A stretch of DNA of 64,000 nucleotides from Dysgonomonas sp. UBA5412 (GCA_002409595.1 DHNQ01000027.1:62001-126000), one strand, 5' to 3'. Positions 44,879 to 54,487 are shown, numbered from the stretch's first letter. Notes: generated from the letters alone by a model not told the origin. A program made the numbers and translations.

Positions 44879-45259
44879 ATGGAAATAAAAGGTAAATTCG
44901 ACCACTTCAACATCAATGTAACAGATCTGGATAAAAGTATTGACTTTTACAAAAAATCATTAGGGCTCAGAGAAGCGAAACGTAAAGAAGCCGGAGACGG
45001 CTCATTCATACTTGTATATCTGAGCGATGGAGTCAGCCCGTTTTCGTTAGAACTGACATGGCTCAGAGACCACCCTCAAGCTTATGAACTTGGCGAAAAT
45101 GAAAGTCACCTTTGCATAAGAGTGGAAGGAAACTATGAGGAGATACGCGCATTTCATCGCGAAATGGGATGTATCTGCTATGAGAACCATGATATGGGAC
45201 TATATTTCATCAACGATCCTGATGACTATTGGATCGAAGTATTACCCGCTATCATATAA
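44879..45259 (+). CDS. Glyoxalase/VOC-fold protein, lactoylglutathione lyase-like
   Basis: A 126-residue protein with two beta-alpha-beta-beta-beta modules. Candidate metal ligands are His9 in FDHFNINV, Glu in FSLELTW, His in ENESHLCIRV and Glu in DYWIEVLP, the four positions usual for glyoxalase I. These enzymes isomerise thiol hemithioacetals of methylglyoxal, but the VOC superfamily is broad, and Bacteroidota generally lack glutathione, so the physiological substrate is open. It is the last gene of the plus-strand run and stops 4 bp from the convergent aroB gene. Confidence 0.78.
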   Translation: MEIKGKFDHFNINVTDLDKSIDFYKKSLGLREAKRKEAGDGSFILVYLSDGVSPFSLELTWLRDHPQAYELGENESHLCIRVEGNYEEIRAFHREMGCICYENHDMGLYFINDPDDYWIEVLPAII

Positions 45260-45263
45260 CTAG

Positions 45264-46319
45264 TTAAAGACCTACGCTCTCCCTCAGAAAATCAATCGAA
45301 TCGAAGATAGCTTCTTTATCTGCGGTTTGGTTGATTTCTATTTTGCCCACATCGGAAAGGAATGTAAAGTTGACCGTATCCGATTCGTTTTTCTTATCGT
45401 GTTTCATATATTCATAAAGTCGCTCGTAATGATCGCAATCAAAGCAGAAACCTTCATAATTATCCTTTATAAAATATACAGTCTTATATAATTTCTCTTT
45501 CGGAAAATTACAGAATACCTGAGATAGATACAACTCACAAACAATACCCCATGCCACTGCATAACCATGTTGTATAGGTTTACCTATTTCATAAGAAAGG
45601 CTTTCGAATGCATGCCCGATCGTGTGCCCCAAGTTTAAAGCCTTGCGTATTCCTCGTTCAAAAGGGTCTATTTCCACAATACGTTCTTTAACGCCCACCG
45701 AGTCTACAACAAGTTGCTTTAATCTATCATAATCTATTTCTTCGGTATCAAACGACAAAGTTGCTTTCCATTCTTTTTCGCTGTCAATCAAACCATGTTT
45801 GATCATTTCGGCATACCCCGATAAGAGATTCGGATGATCGAGGCTACGGAAAAAGATAGAATCTATCAGCACAGTTTCAGCGGGAGCAAATGCACCAATT
45901 TCATTCTTCAATCCGTCAAAGTTTATCCCGGTCTTCCCTCCTACTGCCGCATCTACTGCCCCGAGCAATGTAGTCGGTATATTTATACATTTAATTCCTC
46001 GCTTGAATGTAGCTGCTGCAAACCCTCCTATATCCGTCAGCATTCCACCTCCCAGATTGATAAGTAAAGAATGGCGTGTAGCACCGTTCTCGGACAAGAA
46101 TTTCCAGATAACAGACAATTGTTCCAGATTCTTATTATTATCGCCGGCCTTGATCACAACCTTAGGAGCTTGCATTACCAAATCATTCTGAGCAATGAAT
46201 GGATAACACAAACGATCCGTATTCTCGTCCATCAAAACAAACAAACGATCATACGACAACTGACTTAAAATATAGGAAAGATCTTTATTCAGATCTGTTG
46301 ATTTTATAACTTTCTGCAT
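45264..46319 (-). CDS. aroB: 3-dehydroquinate synthase
   Basis: The 351-residue enzyme converts DAHP to 3-dehydroquinate, the second step of the shikimate pathway, using NAD+ and a divalent metal. Motifs visible are NLGGGMLTDIGGFAAATFKRG (NAD site), PTTLLGAVDAAVGGKTGINFDGLKNEIGAF, SGYAEMIKHGLIDS with the metal-binding Glu, RKALNLGHTIGHAFES with the metal His, and HGYAVAWG. The length is typical. It follows fmt on the same strand but behind a terminator hairpin, so it is probably transcribed on its own. Confidence 0.96.
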   Translation of the reverse strand: MQKVIKSTDLNKDLSYILSQLSYDRLFVLMDENTDRLCYPFIAQNDLVMQAPKVVIKAGDNNKNLEQLSVIWKFLSENGATRHSLLINLGGGMLTDIGGFAAATFKRGIKCINIPTTLLGAVDAAVGGKTGINFDGLKNEIGAFAPAETVLIDSIFFRSLDHPNLLSGYAEMIKHGLIDSEKEWKATLSFDTEEIDYDRLKQLVVDSVGVKERIVEIDPFERGIRKALNLGHTIGHAFESLSYEIGKPIQHGYAVAWGIVCELYLSQVFCNFPKEKLYKTVYFIKDNYEGFCFDCDHYERLYEYMKHDKKNESDTVNFTFLSDVGKIEINQTADKEAIFDSIDFLRESVGL

Positions 46320-46344
46320 CGTTCTTTTTCTTTCTTTTTTAACT

Positions 46345-46371
46345 AAAAAGTGACAAACTTGTACACTTTTT
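46345..46371 (-). terminator. Hairpin terminator between fmt and aroB
   Basis: AAAAAGTG / CACTTTTT flanks an inner ACAA / TTGT pair. The minus strand runs into TTTTTAG. It lies 82 bp after the fmt stop. Confidence 0.65.
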
Positions 46372-46452
46372 GCCCGTTTTTCATATTGTCCTTTATTCCT
46401 TTATTAAAACAATCTATGATGCCTCTATATAGATAAAGATTTTGTTGTACAA

Positions 46453-47424
46453 TTACACAAAACGAGCGCCATCCTCTATCTTATATCCTCTCAATACCTC
46501 TTCGGTCTTCATCGCGCGTTTACCTGCAAATTGAATTTCAGAAATACTGATAACTCCGTTTCCACAAACAATATGAAGGTAAGATTTATTATCGGTAATA
46601 ATACTTCCTTCCGGTAGATCAGAGGTCTCAGAAATAATAGAAGATGCGTATATCTTGACTGTCTGATTTTCTTTCTCATCAACGCACAGTTCTGTCCAAG
46701 CAGCAGGATAAGGCGACATACCTCTTATCAGATTATGAATATCCTGTACAGACTTATTCCAGTCGATACGGCATGTTTCTTTAAAAATTTTAGGAGCGGC
46801 TTTCAGTTCTTTTTCATCAGCGAACAACTGCTCCTGAGGCACAGCATCTATCTGTCCATCTATTATCATATCCACCGTGCGACATACAAGCCCTGCCCCC
46901 ATGTGCATCAATTCGTCATATACCTTACCCACATTATCATTTTCTCCAATAGCAAGCTTCTCTTGAAGAATAATTTTTCCCGTATCTATCTCATGTGTCA
47001 GAAAGAATGTAGTCACACCCGTTTCCTTCTCTCCATTTATGATAGCCCAATTGATAGGAGCTGCACCTCGATATTGAGGCAGCAACGATCCATGCAAATT
47101 AAAAGTACCTAAACGCGGCATATCCCATACCACTTCGGGCAGCATACGGAAAGCAACCACTATTTGCAAATCAGCATTCCAAGCCTTCAATTGATCAAGA
47201 AATGATTCATCTTTCAATTTTTCGGGTTGCAACAAAGGTAAGTTCCGCTCAAGAGCATATTTCTTTACAGCAGAATACTGTATTTTGTGCCCTCTACCGC
47301 TAGGTTTATCAGGCATAGTTATCACACCTGCTATATTATATCCGTTTTCGACAAGTGCCTTCAAACTACCAACAGCAAAGTCGGGAGTACCCATGAAAAC
47401 AATTCGCAAATCTTTCTTATTCAT
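46453..47424 (-). CDS. fmt: Methionyl-tRNA formyltransferase
   Basis: A 323-residue enzyme that formylates initiator Met-tRNA using 10-formyltetrahydrofolate. The N-terminal fold starts DLRIVFMGTPDFAVGSL, and the catalytic signature is FNLHGSLLPQYRGAAPINWAIINGE with the conserved His, followed by the Asp of HEIDTGKI. The C-terminal tRNA-binding domain (WNKSVQDIHNLIRGMSPYPAAWTE) is intact. The ATG at 47424 (MNKKDLRIVFMG) is preferred over the in-frame ATG at 47448, because family members start just before this motif. It is preceded by a terminator (47484-47522), so it has its own promoter. Confidence 0.96.
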   Translation of the reverse strand: MNKKDLRIVFMGTPDFAVGSLKALVENGYNIAGVITMPDKPSGRGHKIQYSAVKKYALERNLPLLQPEKLKDESFLDQLKAWNADLQIVVAFRMLPEVVWDMPRLGTFNLHGSLLPQYRGAAPINWAIINGEKETGVTTFFLTHEIDTGKIILQEKLAIGENDNVGKVYDELMHMGAGLVCRTVDMIIDGQIDAVPQEQLFADEKELKAAPKIFKETCRIDWNKSVQDIHNLIRGMSPYPAAWTELCVDEKENQTVKIYASSIISETSDLPEGSIITDNKSYLHIVCGNGVISISEIQFAGKRAMKTEEVLRGYKIEDGARFV

Positions 47425-47483
47425 CAAATATCTATTAATATCAGACAAATTTAAGTATAAATATTCTTAATGGAAAGAAAAGC

Positions 47484-47522
47484 AAAAGCGCAAAGATAAT
47501 TTCCCTATATCCCTGCGCTTTT
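47484..47522 (-). terminator. Intrinsic terminator after the small membrane protein gene
   Basis: Perfect AAAAGCGCA / TGCGCTTTT arms are separated by 21 nt, with flanking A/T runs. It ends the clc-small protein transcript before fmt. Confidence 0.75.
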
Positions 47523-47555
47523 CATATTTTCAAGACTCGTTATTAGCGACTTTTT

Positions 47556-47774
47556 TTAATTCATTTTCCTTTTGGTTGAAAATGGCTCTTTCTTAAAAAA
47601 AAGTATTTTTATAAGCCATAATATAACACCTGTTATGCAAACAACAGCAATTGTTGCACCCGAACGCAAAATCATACCCAAAGAAATAGGCTGAATATCC
47701 CACAGTGCCAATACTGTCAAAGTAGCTCCGGTGAGGATAATTACAGCAGACAAAATACCGATAAATAATTTCAT
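47556..47774 (-). CDS. Small two-helix membrane protein
   Basis: A 72-residue protein with two clear hydrophobic segments, residues 1-24 (MKLFIGILSAVIILTGATLT...) and about 36-58 (SGATIAVVCITGVILWLIKIL), and a basic tail FFKKEPFSTKRKMN. Hydropathy and the positive-inside tail point to an inner-membrane hairpin with both ends in the cytoplasm. No family is recognised. It lies 94 bp downstream of the chloride channel on the same strand and upstream of a terminator, so it could be an accessory of that transcript. No enzymatic function is visible. Confidence 0.6.
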   Translation of the reverse strand: MKLFIGILSAVIILTGATLTVLALWDIQPISLGMILRSGATIAVVCITGVILWLIKILFFKKEPFSTKRKMN

Positions 47775-47868
47775 AGTGTTTTTTCTTTAATTAGGTCTAC
47801 TACTTTTGCAAAGATAAAAAACTATGTGGAACACATATCCGAATTTCGATTTTCTTAACAACCTTTTC

Positions 47869-49665
47869 TTACTCCTCTGCAAAGTTCTCGACCAACACTT
47901 CTCTATAAACATCAAGAATGTTAGACTTGGAGATAAAGCCCAGATAAACATCGTTTTCATCTACCACCGGAAGGTTCCATGCTTTAGTTTCATCAAACAA
48001 TTTCATAATAGAATCCATCGTCATACCCACCTTCACAATAGCCGGAGGAGATGTCATAACTCTGGATATTTTGAATCGGTTATAAAGTTCGGGGCGAAAC
48101 ATTATATTCCGTATATTATCTATCAGCACAATGCCCATAAAGCGACCTTTATCGTCTACCACCGGAAATACATTCCGAGACGAGCGCGATATTACTTTCA
48201 CCATATCGCCCAGCCACATATCGGGTTTTACCGCCTGAAAATTAGTTTCTATCAATCTCTCAAGATTCATTAGAGTCAATACTGCCTTATCTTTATGATG
48301 GGTCAACAATTCTCCTTTCTTAGCCAATCGCATCGAATAGATACTATGAGGCTCAAATATTTTTATAAAGGCAAAAGAGCAAACTGATACAATCATTAAG
48401 GGCAATAAAAGCTCGTACCCACCGGTAAGCTCAGCAATCAGAAATGTACCCGTCAGAGGAGCGTGCATCACTCCGGCCATTACACCAGCCATACCCATCA
48501 GAGCAAAATTTTCTTCGGGCAGAAAAGGCATATACTCCGCCAATTGAGAATGATTTATCACATATGCGAATATAAATCCGGCGATACAGCCTAAGAACAA
48601 TGATGGGGCAAAAATACCACCTGTACCTCCACCTCCATTTGTTGCACTGGAAGCAAATACTTTCATCAATAATACGGCAGAAAGAAAGAATACAATCGTC
48701 CAACGAAAATCTTTAAACTGATAAAAAAGACTATTGTTAAGTAATCCATTAAAATCTTTGTTACCATTGATCAGTATATTTATAGTATCATAACCTTCAC
48801 CATAAAGAGGAGGCAAAAGAAAGATAAGTAAACTAAGCACCGTAGCACCGAGAGCAAACTTTTGCCAATAAGTCAATTTGCGGAATATATTTTCTGTCCA
48901 GTCCATTGCGCGTGTGAAATACAATGAAACAGCCCCGCAGAATACCCCCAACAGTATAACCAATGGAATACGCTCAAGCATAAACATATCAGTGTGAGCA
49001 TAATTGAACATAGCCGTTTGCCCCATAGTAAGATATGATATTGTTGCAGCCGTAAGAGACGTTACCAGTAATGGCAATACGGTAAATGTGGTTAGGTCGA
49101 GCATAAGCACCTCTATTACAAATACAAGTCCTGCAATAGGCGCTTTAAATATACCAGCAATAGCACCTGCTGCTCCACAACCGATAAGTAGCATTAAATA
49201 TTTTTGCTCTACTTTAAAAAATCGCCCGAGATTAGAACCAATAGCCGACCCAGTAAGAACAATAGGAGCCTCAGCCCCTACCGATCCACCAAATCCGATG
49301 GTAATAGAACTGGCTATAATAGATGTATAAACATTATGCAATTTGATAAAACTTTTTCGCTGCGATATAGCATACAGAATCTTCGTTACTCCATGACTGA
49401 TATCGTCTCGCACAATATATTTAACAAACAATCCTGCTATAAGAATACCTATCGCAGGAAATATCAGATACATATAATTTGCTCCCTGAACAAGGAAATC
49501 GGATGTTATAAGATGCTGTATCAGATGTATCAGGCTTTTAAGTATATATGCAGCCAATGCAGTGAATATTCCGATAAGGAAACTCACAAACAACACCATT
49601 TGTTTATCTTTTACATTCTTGGTTTTCCAAACGAGGAAATCGTTATACAGCTTCTTAAATGACAT
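47869..49665 (-). CDS. CLC-family chloride channel or transporter with CBS pair
   Basis: A 598-residue inner-membrane protein with about 12 hydrophobic helices followed by two CBS domains. CLC selectivity-filter segments are visible as FGGSVGAEAPIVLTGSAIG (second motif, G-x-E-x-P form) and GGGGTGGIFAPSLFLG (GxFxP motif). The C-terminus (about 455-590) has CBS repeats such as NVFPVVDDKGRFMGIVLIDNIRN and WNLPVVDENDVYLGFISKSNIL, which sense adenine nucleotides in relatives. It is not possible to say from sequence whether it is a channel or a Cl-/H+ exchanger. The small two-helix protein gene lies 94 bp downstream. Confidence 0.92.
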   Translation of the reverse strand: MSFKKLYNDFLVWKTKNVKDKQMVLFVSFLIGIFTALAAYILKSLIHLIQHLITSDFLVQGANYMYLIFPAIGILIAGLFVKYIVRDDISHGVTKILYAISQRKSFIKLHNVYTSIIASSITIGFGGSVGAEAPIVLTGSAIGSNLGRFFKVEQKYLMLLIGCGAAGAIAGIFKAPIAGLVFVIEVLMLDLTTFTVLPLLVTSLTAATISYLTMGQTAMFNYAHTDMFMLERIPLVILLGVFCGAVSLYFTRAMDWTENIFRKLTYWQKFALGATVLSLLIFLLPPLYGEGYDTINILINGNKDFNGLLNNSLFYQFKDFRWTIVFFLSAVLLMKVFASSATNGGGGTGGIFAPSLFLGCIAGFIFAYVINHSQLAEYMPFLPEENFALMGMAGVMAGVMHAPLTGTFLIAELTGGYELLLPLMIVSVCSFAFIKIFEPHSIYSMRLAKKGELLTHHKDKAVLTLMNLERLIETNFQAVKPDMWLGDMVKVISRSSRNVFPVVDDKGRFMGIVLIDNIRNIMFRPELYNRFKISRVMTSPPAIVKVGMTMDSIMKLFDETKAWNLPVVDENDVYLGFISKSNILDVYREVLVENFAEE

Positions 49666-49730
49666 TTTTTTTAGAATTGAATCTCAAAAATATGAAAATT
49701 TGTCCACATAATAAAATCAGGCAAACATTA

Positions 49731-49767
49731 TAAAAAAGAAAAGGCAGAACTTCATGTTCTACCCTTC
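49731..49767 (-). terminator. Intrinsic terminator of the leu operon
   Basis: In the minus-strand RNA AAGGGTAGAAC pairs with GTTCTGCCTTT (two G-U pairs) around a 5-nt loop, followed by TCTTTTTT. It sits 20 bp after the leuB stop. Confidence 0.8.
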
Positions 49768-49785
49768 CTATAAGTATCTTGTGAT

Positions 49786-50853
49786 TTATTTTTTTATAAA
49801 ATCAACTATCCAGTCTCCGACTTCAGAAGTGCCATACGCCTTACCGGTAGACGAAATATCTTCGGTTACGATATTGGCTTCCATAGATGCTGCCACGGCA
49901 CTGCGGATAAGCTTGCCTTCTTCCTGCAAATCAAAAGCATATTCAAACATTAGAGCCGCAGACAAGATTGTTGCCAATGGATTTGCTATATTCTTACCGG
50001 CTGCCTGAGGATATGAACCATGAATAGGTTCGAAAACCGAAGTGTGAATACCGATAGAAGCAGAAGGTAGCATACCTAACGAACCTGTAATAACAGAAGC
50101 TTCATCGGTAAGAATATCTCCGAAAAGGTTTTCTGTAACTAATACATCGAAACGTTTTGGCCATTGTATAATCTGCATAGCCGCATTATCGACAAACATA
50201 TATTCTGTTTCCACATCAGGGTATTCTTTTTCAACTTCCTGAGCAATTTGTCTCCACAAACGTGATGTACATAATACATTAGCCTTGTCTACAACAGTTA
50301 CTTTTTTGCGGCGCATACGGGCATATTTATATGAAAGATGCAAAATACGCTCTACTTCCTCGCGTGTGTATACACATGTGTCATAGGCAGTATCTCCATC
50401 TTCGCTGCGTCCTTGAGGGCGACCAAAATAAAGACCTCCTGTCAATTCACGAATACACATAAAGTCGGCACCGTCTACCAAGTCGGCACGTAAAGGCGAT
50501 TTATGTATCAAAGAAGGGAATGTAGACACCGGACGGATATTGGCATACAAACCTAATTTCTTACGCATAGCCAACAATCCTTGTTCAGGGCGTACTTTTG
50601 CCGATGGGTTGTTGTCATATTTAGGATCACCAATGGCTCCAAAAAGCACAGCATCTGAAGCCATACACAATTCGTGAGTACCATCGGGATAAGGATTTCC
50701 CACCTGATCGATAGCTGTTGCACCTACCACTCCATATTCGTAAGATAATTCGTGACCAAATTTTTCACACACGGCTTCTGTCACTCTCAAAGCCTGCCCG
50801 ATAATTTCGGGACCAATCCCGTCGCCGGGAAGTACTGCGATGTTTAATTTCAT
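49786..50853 (-). CDS. leuB: 3-isopropylmalate dehydrogenase
   Basis: A 355-residue NAD-dependent enzyme that oxidises and decarboxylates 3-isopropylmalate to 2-oxoisocaproate in leucine synthesis. Motifs include LPGDGIGPEIIGQALRV at the N-terminus, MRKKLGLYANIRPV, DFMCIRELTGGLYFG, KANVLCTSRLW, and the metal-binding region LVTENLFGDILTDEASVITGSLGMLPSA with EPIHGSYPQAAGKNIANPLA. The length is typical. It is the last gene of the leu operon, 37 bp after the second synthase, with a terminator beyond it. If the upstream synthase makes citramalate, LeuB could also act on methylmalate. Confidence 0.97.
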   Translation of the reverse strand: MKLNIAVLPGDGIGPEIIGQALRVTEAVCEKFGHELSYEYGVVGATAIDQVGNPYPDGTHELCMASDAVLFGAIGDPKYDNNPSAKVRPEQGLLAMRKKLGLYANIRPVSTFPSLIHKSPLRADLVDGADFMCIRELTGGLYFGRPQGRSEDGDTAYDTCVYTREEVERILHLSYKYARMRRKKVTVVDKANVLCTSRLWRQIAQEVEKEYPDVETEYMFVDNAAMQIIQWPKRFDVLVTENLFGDILTDEASVITGSLGMLPSASIGIHTSVFEPIHGSYPQAAGKNIANPLATILSAALMFEYAFDLQEEGKLIRSAVAASMEANIVTEDISSTGKAYGTSEVGDWIVDFIKK

Positions 50854-50890
50854 CTGTTTTATTTTAAATATTTTAGTTATCGAATTATAG

Positions 50891-52402
50891 TTACATTTCT
50901 TCTATCATATTCAACATTTTCTCTGTTGCTTTTACGGCAGCCTCAGTCTGGTCGGCATCAAGCCCTCTTGTTTTAAACGTTTTACCGTTAAATTCCCAAG
51001 TAATGATTGTTTGTACCAAAGCATCAGTACGTCCACCGGGTGGAATATATACTGCATAGTTGATCAATGTTGGTGTTGGCTTATCCAGTTTCCGATAGAT
51101 CTTATACAAGGCTTTAGAGAAAGCATGATACTGTCCGTCGCCTGGTGCAGTCCATTCATGCTCCTCGCCATTTATTTCTATTCTAACAGTTGCAGTCGGA
51201 CGCAAGCCTTTGGTAAGAACAAAAGCGAAAGATAGTATTTTTATACGACTTTCTTTTTCGTTATTTTTCAATACATCAGATATGATGTAAGGAAGATCAT
51301 CTTGAGTGATGATTTCTTTCTTATCTCCAAGTTCAATAACCCTATTGGTTACTTTCGCCATATCTGCCTCATCAAGCTCAATACCAAGAGCCTCAATGTT
51401 TTTTCGGATATTGGCTTTTCCCGATAATTTCCCTAGAGCGTATTCTCTTACTCTGCCAAAGCGCTCAGGGAACAGATCGTTATAGTATAGATTGTTCTTA
51501 TTGTCTCCATCAGCATGTATTCCGGCACATTGAGTGAAAACGTTATCCCCAACAATAGGTTGATTGGAAGAGATAATCTGACCGGAATAGGATTCGACAA
51601 CTCGACTTACTTTATTTATACTTTCTTCGCGGATAGATGTTTTCAGATTCAATTGATCGTGAAACACAGCGATAACACTCGCCAAAGAGGCATTGCCGGC
51701 ACGTTCGCCTAATCCGTTCATAGTCAGATGCACCCCTTTTACTCCTACTTCTGCTGCCACCATCGTATTTGCAACGGCGAGATCGTAGTCGTTGTGAGCA
51801 TGAAAATCGAAATGAAGATCAGGATAGCGATTAATCATCCTACGGCAACAACGCCACACGCTATGCGGATTCAATAGACCTAAGGTATCGGGCAGCATAA
51901 ATCTTTTTATGGGTAGATTTTTCAATCCGTCCATCATAAAATAGACGTAATCTTCGGAATGAATTATCCCATTAGACCAGTCTTCAAGATATACATTTAC
52001 TGTTATACCCATACTATGAGCAAGCTCAACTTCCTTTTTCACATCGTTAAGATGCTGTTCGGGAGTTTTCCTTAGCTGCTCGGTAACATGTTTATAAGAC
52101 CCTTTTGTTAATAGATTTATAACTTTACAACCAGCATCTTTAATCCAATTGAGAGAAGCTCCATTGTCAATAAAACCCAAGATTTCTATTTTGTCCAGAT
52201 GTCCTGCAGTTTTTGCCCATGTAGCAATCTTCTGCACGGTATCAAATTCTCCATTCGAAACACGAGCCGAAGCTATTTCTATACGATTGACACCGAGTTC
52301 GCCCAAAAGTAAATGAGCAACACTCATTTTTTCCTGAGCCGAAAATGAAACGGTCGAAGTTTGTTCTCCGTCTCTCAGGGTAGTATCCATTATTTCTATC
52401 AT
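50891..52402 (-). CDS. Second DRE-TIM alpha-acyl synthase, probable citramalate synthase-like
   Basis: A 503-residue condensing enzyme homologous to LeuA. The DRE-TIM signature is DTTLRDGEQTSTVSF, followed by HFDFHAHNDYDLAVANTMVAAEVGVKGVHLTMNGLGERAGNASL with the metal-binding His-x-His. A C-terminal regulatory-like domain contains PPGGRTDALVQTIITWEFNGKTFKTRGLDADQTEAAVKATEKML. It is clearly diverged from the true LeuA encoded first in the operon. Bacteroidales genomes usually carry such a second copy in the leu cluster. Candidate reactions are pyruvate plus acetyl-CoA to citramalate (threonine-independent isoleucine route), or a second isopropylmalate synthase. Sequence alone does not settle which. 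Confidence 0.75.
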   Translation of the reverse strand: MIEIMDTTLRDGEQTSTVSFSAQEKMSVAHLLLGELGVNRIEIASARVSNGEFDTVQKIATWAKTAGHLDKIEILGFIDNGASLNWIKDAGCKVINLLTKGSYKHVTEQLRKTPEQHLNDVKKEVELAHSMGITVNVYLEDWSNGIIHSEDYVYFMMDGLKNLPIKRFMLPDTLGLLNPHSVWRCCRRMINRYPDLHFDFHAHNDYDLAVANTMVAAEVGVKGVHLTMNGLGERAGNASLASVIAVFHDQLNLKTSIREESINKVSRVVESYSGQIISSNQPIVGDNVFTQCAGIHADGDNKNNLYYNDLFPERFGRVREYALGKLSGKANIRKNIEALGIELDEADMAKVTNRVIELGDKKEIITQDDLPYIISDVLKNNEKESRIKILSFAFVLTKGLRPTATVRIEINGEEHEWTAPGDGQYHAFSKALYKIYRKLDKPTPTLINYAVYIPPGGRTDALVQTIITWEFNGKTFKTRGLDADQTEAAVKATEKMLNMIEEM

Positions 52403-52474
52403 AACCCAATTTATAAGTTCGTAAAAATAAGAATAAGGAAATATCTAATACGACATTTCCTTATCTGCTAATTC

Positions 52475-53065
52475 TCAAAAAGTTGAATTAGCTTCGTATT
52501 TTTCTGTCACATCTTTTTTAGAGAGCAGATAGTCTATATCATCAAGCCCCTTCATCAGGCATTCTTTTTTATAAGGATTGATTTCAAAACTTTCCGATTT
52601 ACCTGTTGCATTATTTATTATAGTCTGATTTTCAAGATCTATCGTTAATGTGGCTTTGGGATCAGCATTGACAGAAGCCAATATTTCAGTCAGAAATTCG
52701 GGAGTTACTACTACTGGAAGTACGCCATTATTCAAAGCATTATTTTTGAAAATGTCTGCAAAAAAGCTTGATACTACGGCTTTAAATCCATAACCGGCAA
52801 TAGCCCAAGCAGCATGTTCGCGGCTAGATCCGCTTCCAAAGTTTTTGCCTGCAACGAGTATTTGTCCGTTATATGTCGGATTGTTCAAAACGAAGTCTGC
52901 TTTAGGGCTTCCATCCTTATTATAACGCCAATCTGCAAATAAATTATTTCCAAAGCCTTCTTTATCTGTTGCTTTTAAGAAGCGTGCAGGAATAATCTGG
53001 TCTGTATCCACGTTTTCGATTGGAAGTGGAACGTATGTTGATGTCAGTGTCTGAAACTTTTCCAT
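52475..53065 (-). CDS. leuD: Isopropylmalate isomerase small subunit
   Basis: A 196-residue swivel-domain subunit, with the family segments PLPIENVDTDQIIPARFLK at the N-terminus, VAGKNFGSGSSREHAAWAIAGYGFKAVVSSFFADIFKNNALNNGVLPVV, and a terminal region ending KYEANSTF. With LeuC it interconverts 2- and 3-isopropylmalate by dehydration and rehydration; the subunit supplies substrate-recognition residues. It begins 20 bp after the end of leuC and is followed by a 72-bp gap before the second synthase. Length and start agree with other Bacteroidales LeuD proteins. Confidence 0.97.
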   Translation of the reverse strand: MEKFQTLTSTYVPLPIENVDTDQIIPARFLKATDKEGFGNNLFADWRYNKDGSPKADFVLNNPTYNGQILVAGKNFGSGSSREHAAWAIAGYGFKAVVSSFFADIFKNNALNNGVLPVVVTPEFLTEILASVNADPKATLTIDLENQTIINNATGKSESFEINPYKKECLMKGLDDIDYLLSKKDVTEKYEANSTF

Positions 53066-53085
53066 TTTTTGTACTTTTTTAGAGA

Positions 53086-54477
53086 TTAAAAATTACGAGG
53101 GTCTGTTATTTTTCCGGTAACGGCTGCTGCTGCTGCAACTAACGGACCTGCCAAAATGGTGCGAGCACCAGGTCCTTGACGTCCTTCGAAATTACGATTC
53201 GATGTAGAAACTGAATATTTTCCTGCCGGAACTTTATCGTCATTCATCGCAAGACATGCCGAGCATCCGGGTTGGCGAAGTTCAAATCCTGCATCGGTTA
53301 ATATTTTGTCTATACCCTCTGCTTTTATCTGATCTACAACCATATGACTACCGGGAACGAGCCAAGCAACAACGTTGTCTGCTTTTCTTTTTCCTTTTAC
53401 AAAGTTAGCAAATGTACGAAAGTCTTCGATACGACCATTGGTACAACTTCCTAAGAAAACATAATCGATTTGTTTTCCTTCCACTTTTTCTCCGGGTTTG
53501 AAACCCATATAATCCATTGATTTCTGAAAGGATATTCGTCCTGCCTCGTCTATTTGGTCTAATGTAGGTATGGCATCGGTTATCGCCATTCCCATTCCCG
53601 GATTTGTACCGTATGTTATCATAGGCTTGATGTCGGCAGCATCGAATGTCAGTTCTTTATCAAATTTAGCTCCGTCATCAGTTTTCAACGTTTCCCAATA
53701 TGCTAATGCCTTATCCCACTCTTCTCCTTTGGGTGCAAATTCGCGCCCTTTGACGTATGCAAAAGTAGTTTCGTCAGGAGCAACAAGACCTCCACGCGCA
53801 CCCATCTCTATACTCAGGTTACACAGAGTCATGCGTTCTTCCATCGACATATTGCGAATAGCTTCTCCTGCATATTCTACAAAATAGCCGGTAGCTCCTC
53901 CGGTGGTAAGTTTCGAGATCATGTACAAAGCCAAATCTTTGGCTGTTACGCCATCGCCCAATTTGCCATTGAATGTAATACGCATTGTCTTAGGACGCGA
54001 TTGAAGTATACATTGAGTAGCTAGTACCATTTCTACTTCGCTCGTACCGATTCCGAATGCTATCGCTCCAAATGCGCCATGTGTAGATGTGTGACTGTCT
54101 CCACAAACAATGGTCATTCCGGGTTGTGTAAATCCATTTTCAGGTCCGATGATGTGTACTACTCCATTTTTTTTATTGCCTAAAGCATATAGAGTAAGTC
54201 CGAATTCGCTTGCATTTTTGGATAATGTATCCAATTGATTGCGTGAAATAGGATCTTTAACCGGTTGATCCTGATTGATAGTCGGTGTATTATGATCGGC
54301 TGTCAATGTCGTTTTATCAGGACGGTATACTTTTAATCCTCGGGCACGAAGACCGTTAAAAGCTTGCGGGCTGGTCACTTCATGGCAGAAGTGGCGGTCT
54401 ATGTACAATTGTGTTGGCCCGTTTTCTACAGATGATACCACATGGGCATCCCAGATTTTGTCGAATAAAGTTTTCAT
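53086..54477 (-). CDS. leuC: Isopropylmalate isomerase large subunit
   Basis: A 463-residue aconitase-family subunit carrying the [4Fe-4S] cluster. The three cluster Cys lie in VFLGSCTNGR and GCSACLAMND. Other signatures are IDRHFCHEVTSPQAFNGLR, the VCGDSHTSTHGAFGAIAFGIGTSEVEMVLATQ block, and SNRNFEGRQGPGARTILAGPLVAAAAAVTG. The oxygen-sensitive cluster is of interest because the organism also carries strong AhpC/AhpF peroxide defence. It sits directly before leuD but is separated from leuA by the acyltransferase gene, whose stop is 10 bp upstream of this start. Confidence 0.97.
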   Translation of the reverse strand: MKTLFDKIWDAHVVSSVENGPTQLYIDRHFCHEVTSPQAFNGLRARGLKVYRPDKTTLTADHNTPTINQDQPVKDPISRNQLDTLSKNASEFGLTLYALGNKKNGVVHIIGPENGFTQPGMTIVCGDSHTSTHGAFGAIAFGIGTSEVEMVLATQCILQSRPKTMRITFNGKLGDGVTAKDLALYMISKLTTGGATGYFVEYAGEAIRNMSMEERMTLCNLSIEMGARGGLVAPDETTFAYVKGREFAPKGEEWDKALAYWETLKTDDGAKFDKELTFDAADIKPMITYGTNPGMGMAITDAIPTLDQIDEAGRISFQKSMDYMGFKPGEKVEGKQIDYVFLGSCTNGRIEDFRTFANFVKGKRKADNVVAWLVPGSHMVVDQIKAEGIDKILTDAGFELRQPGCSACLAMNDDKVPAGKYSVSTSNRNFEGRQGPGARTILAGPLVAAAAAVTGKITDPRNF

Positions 54478-54487
54478 ATTTAAAATT

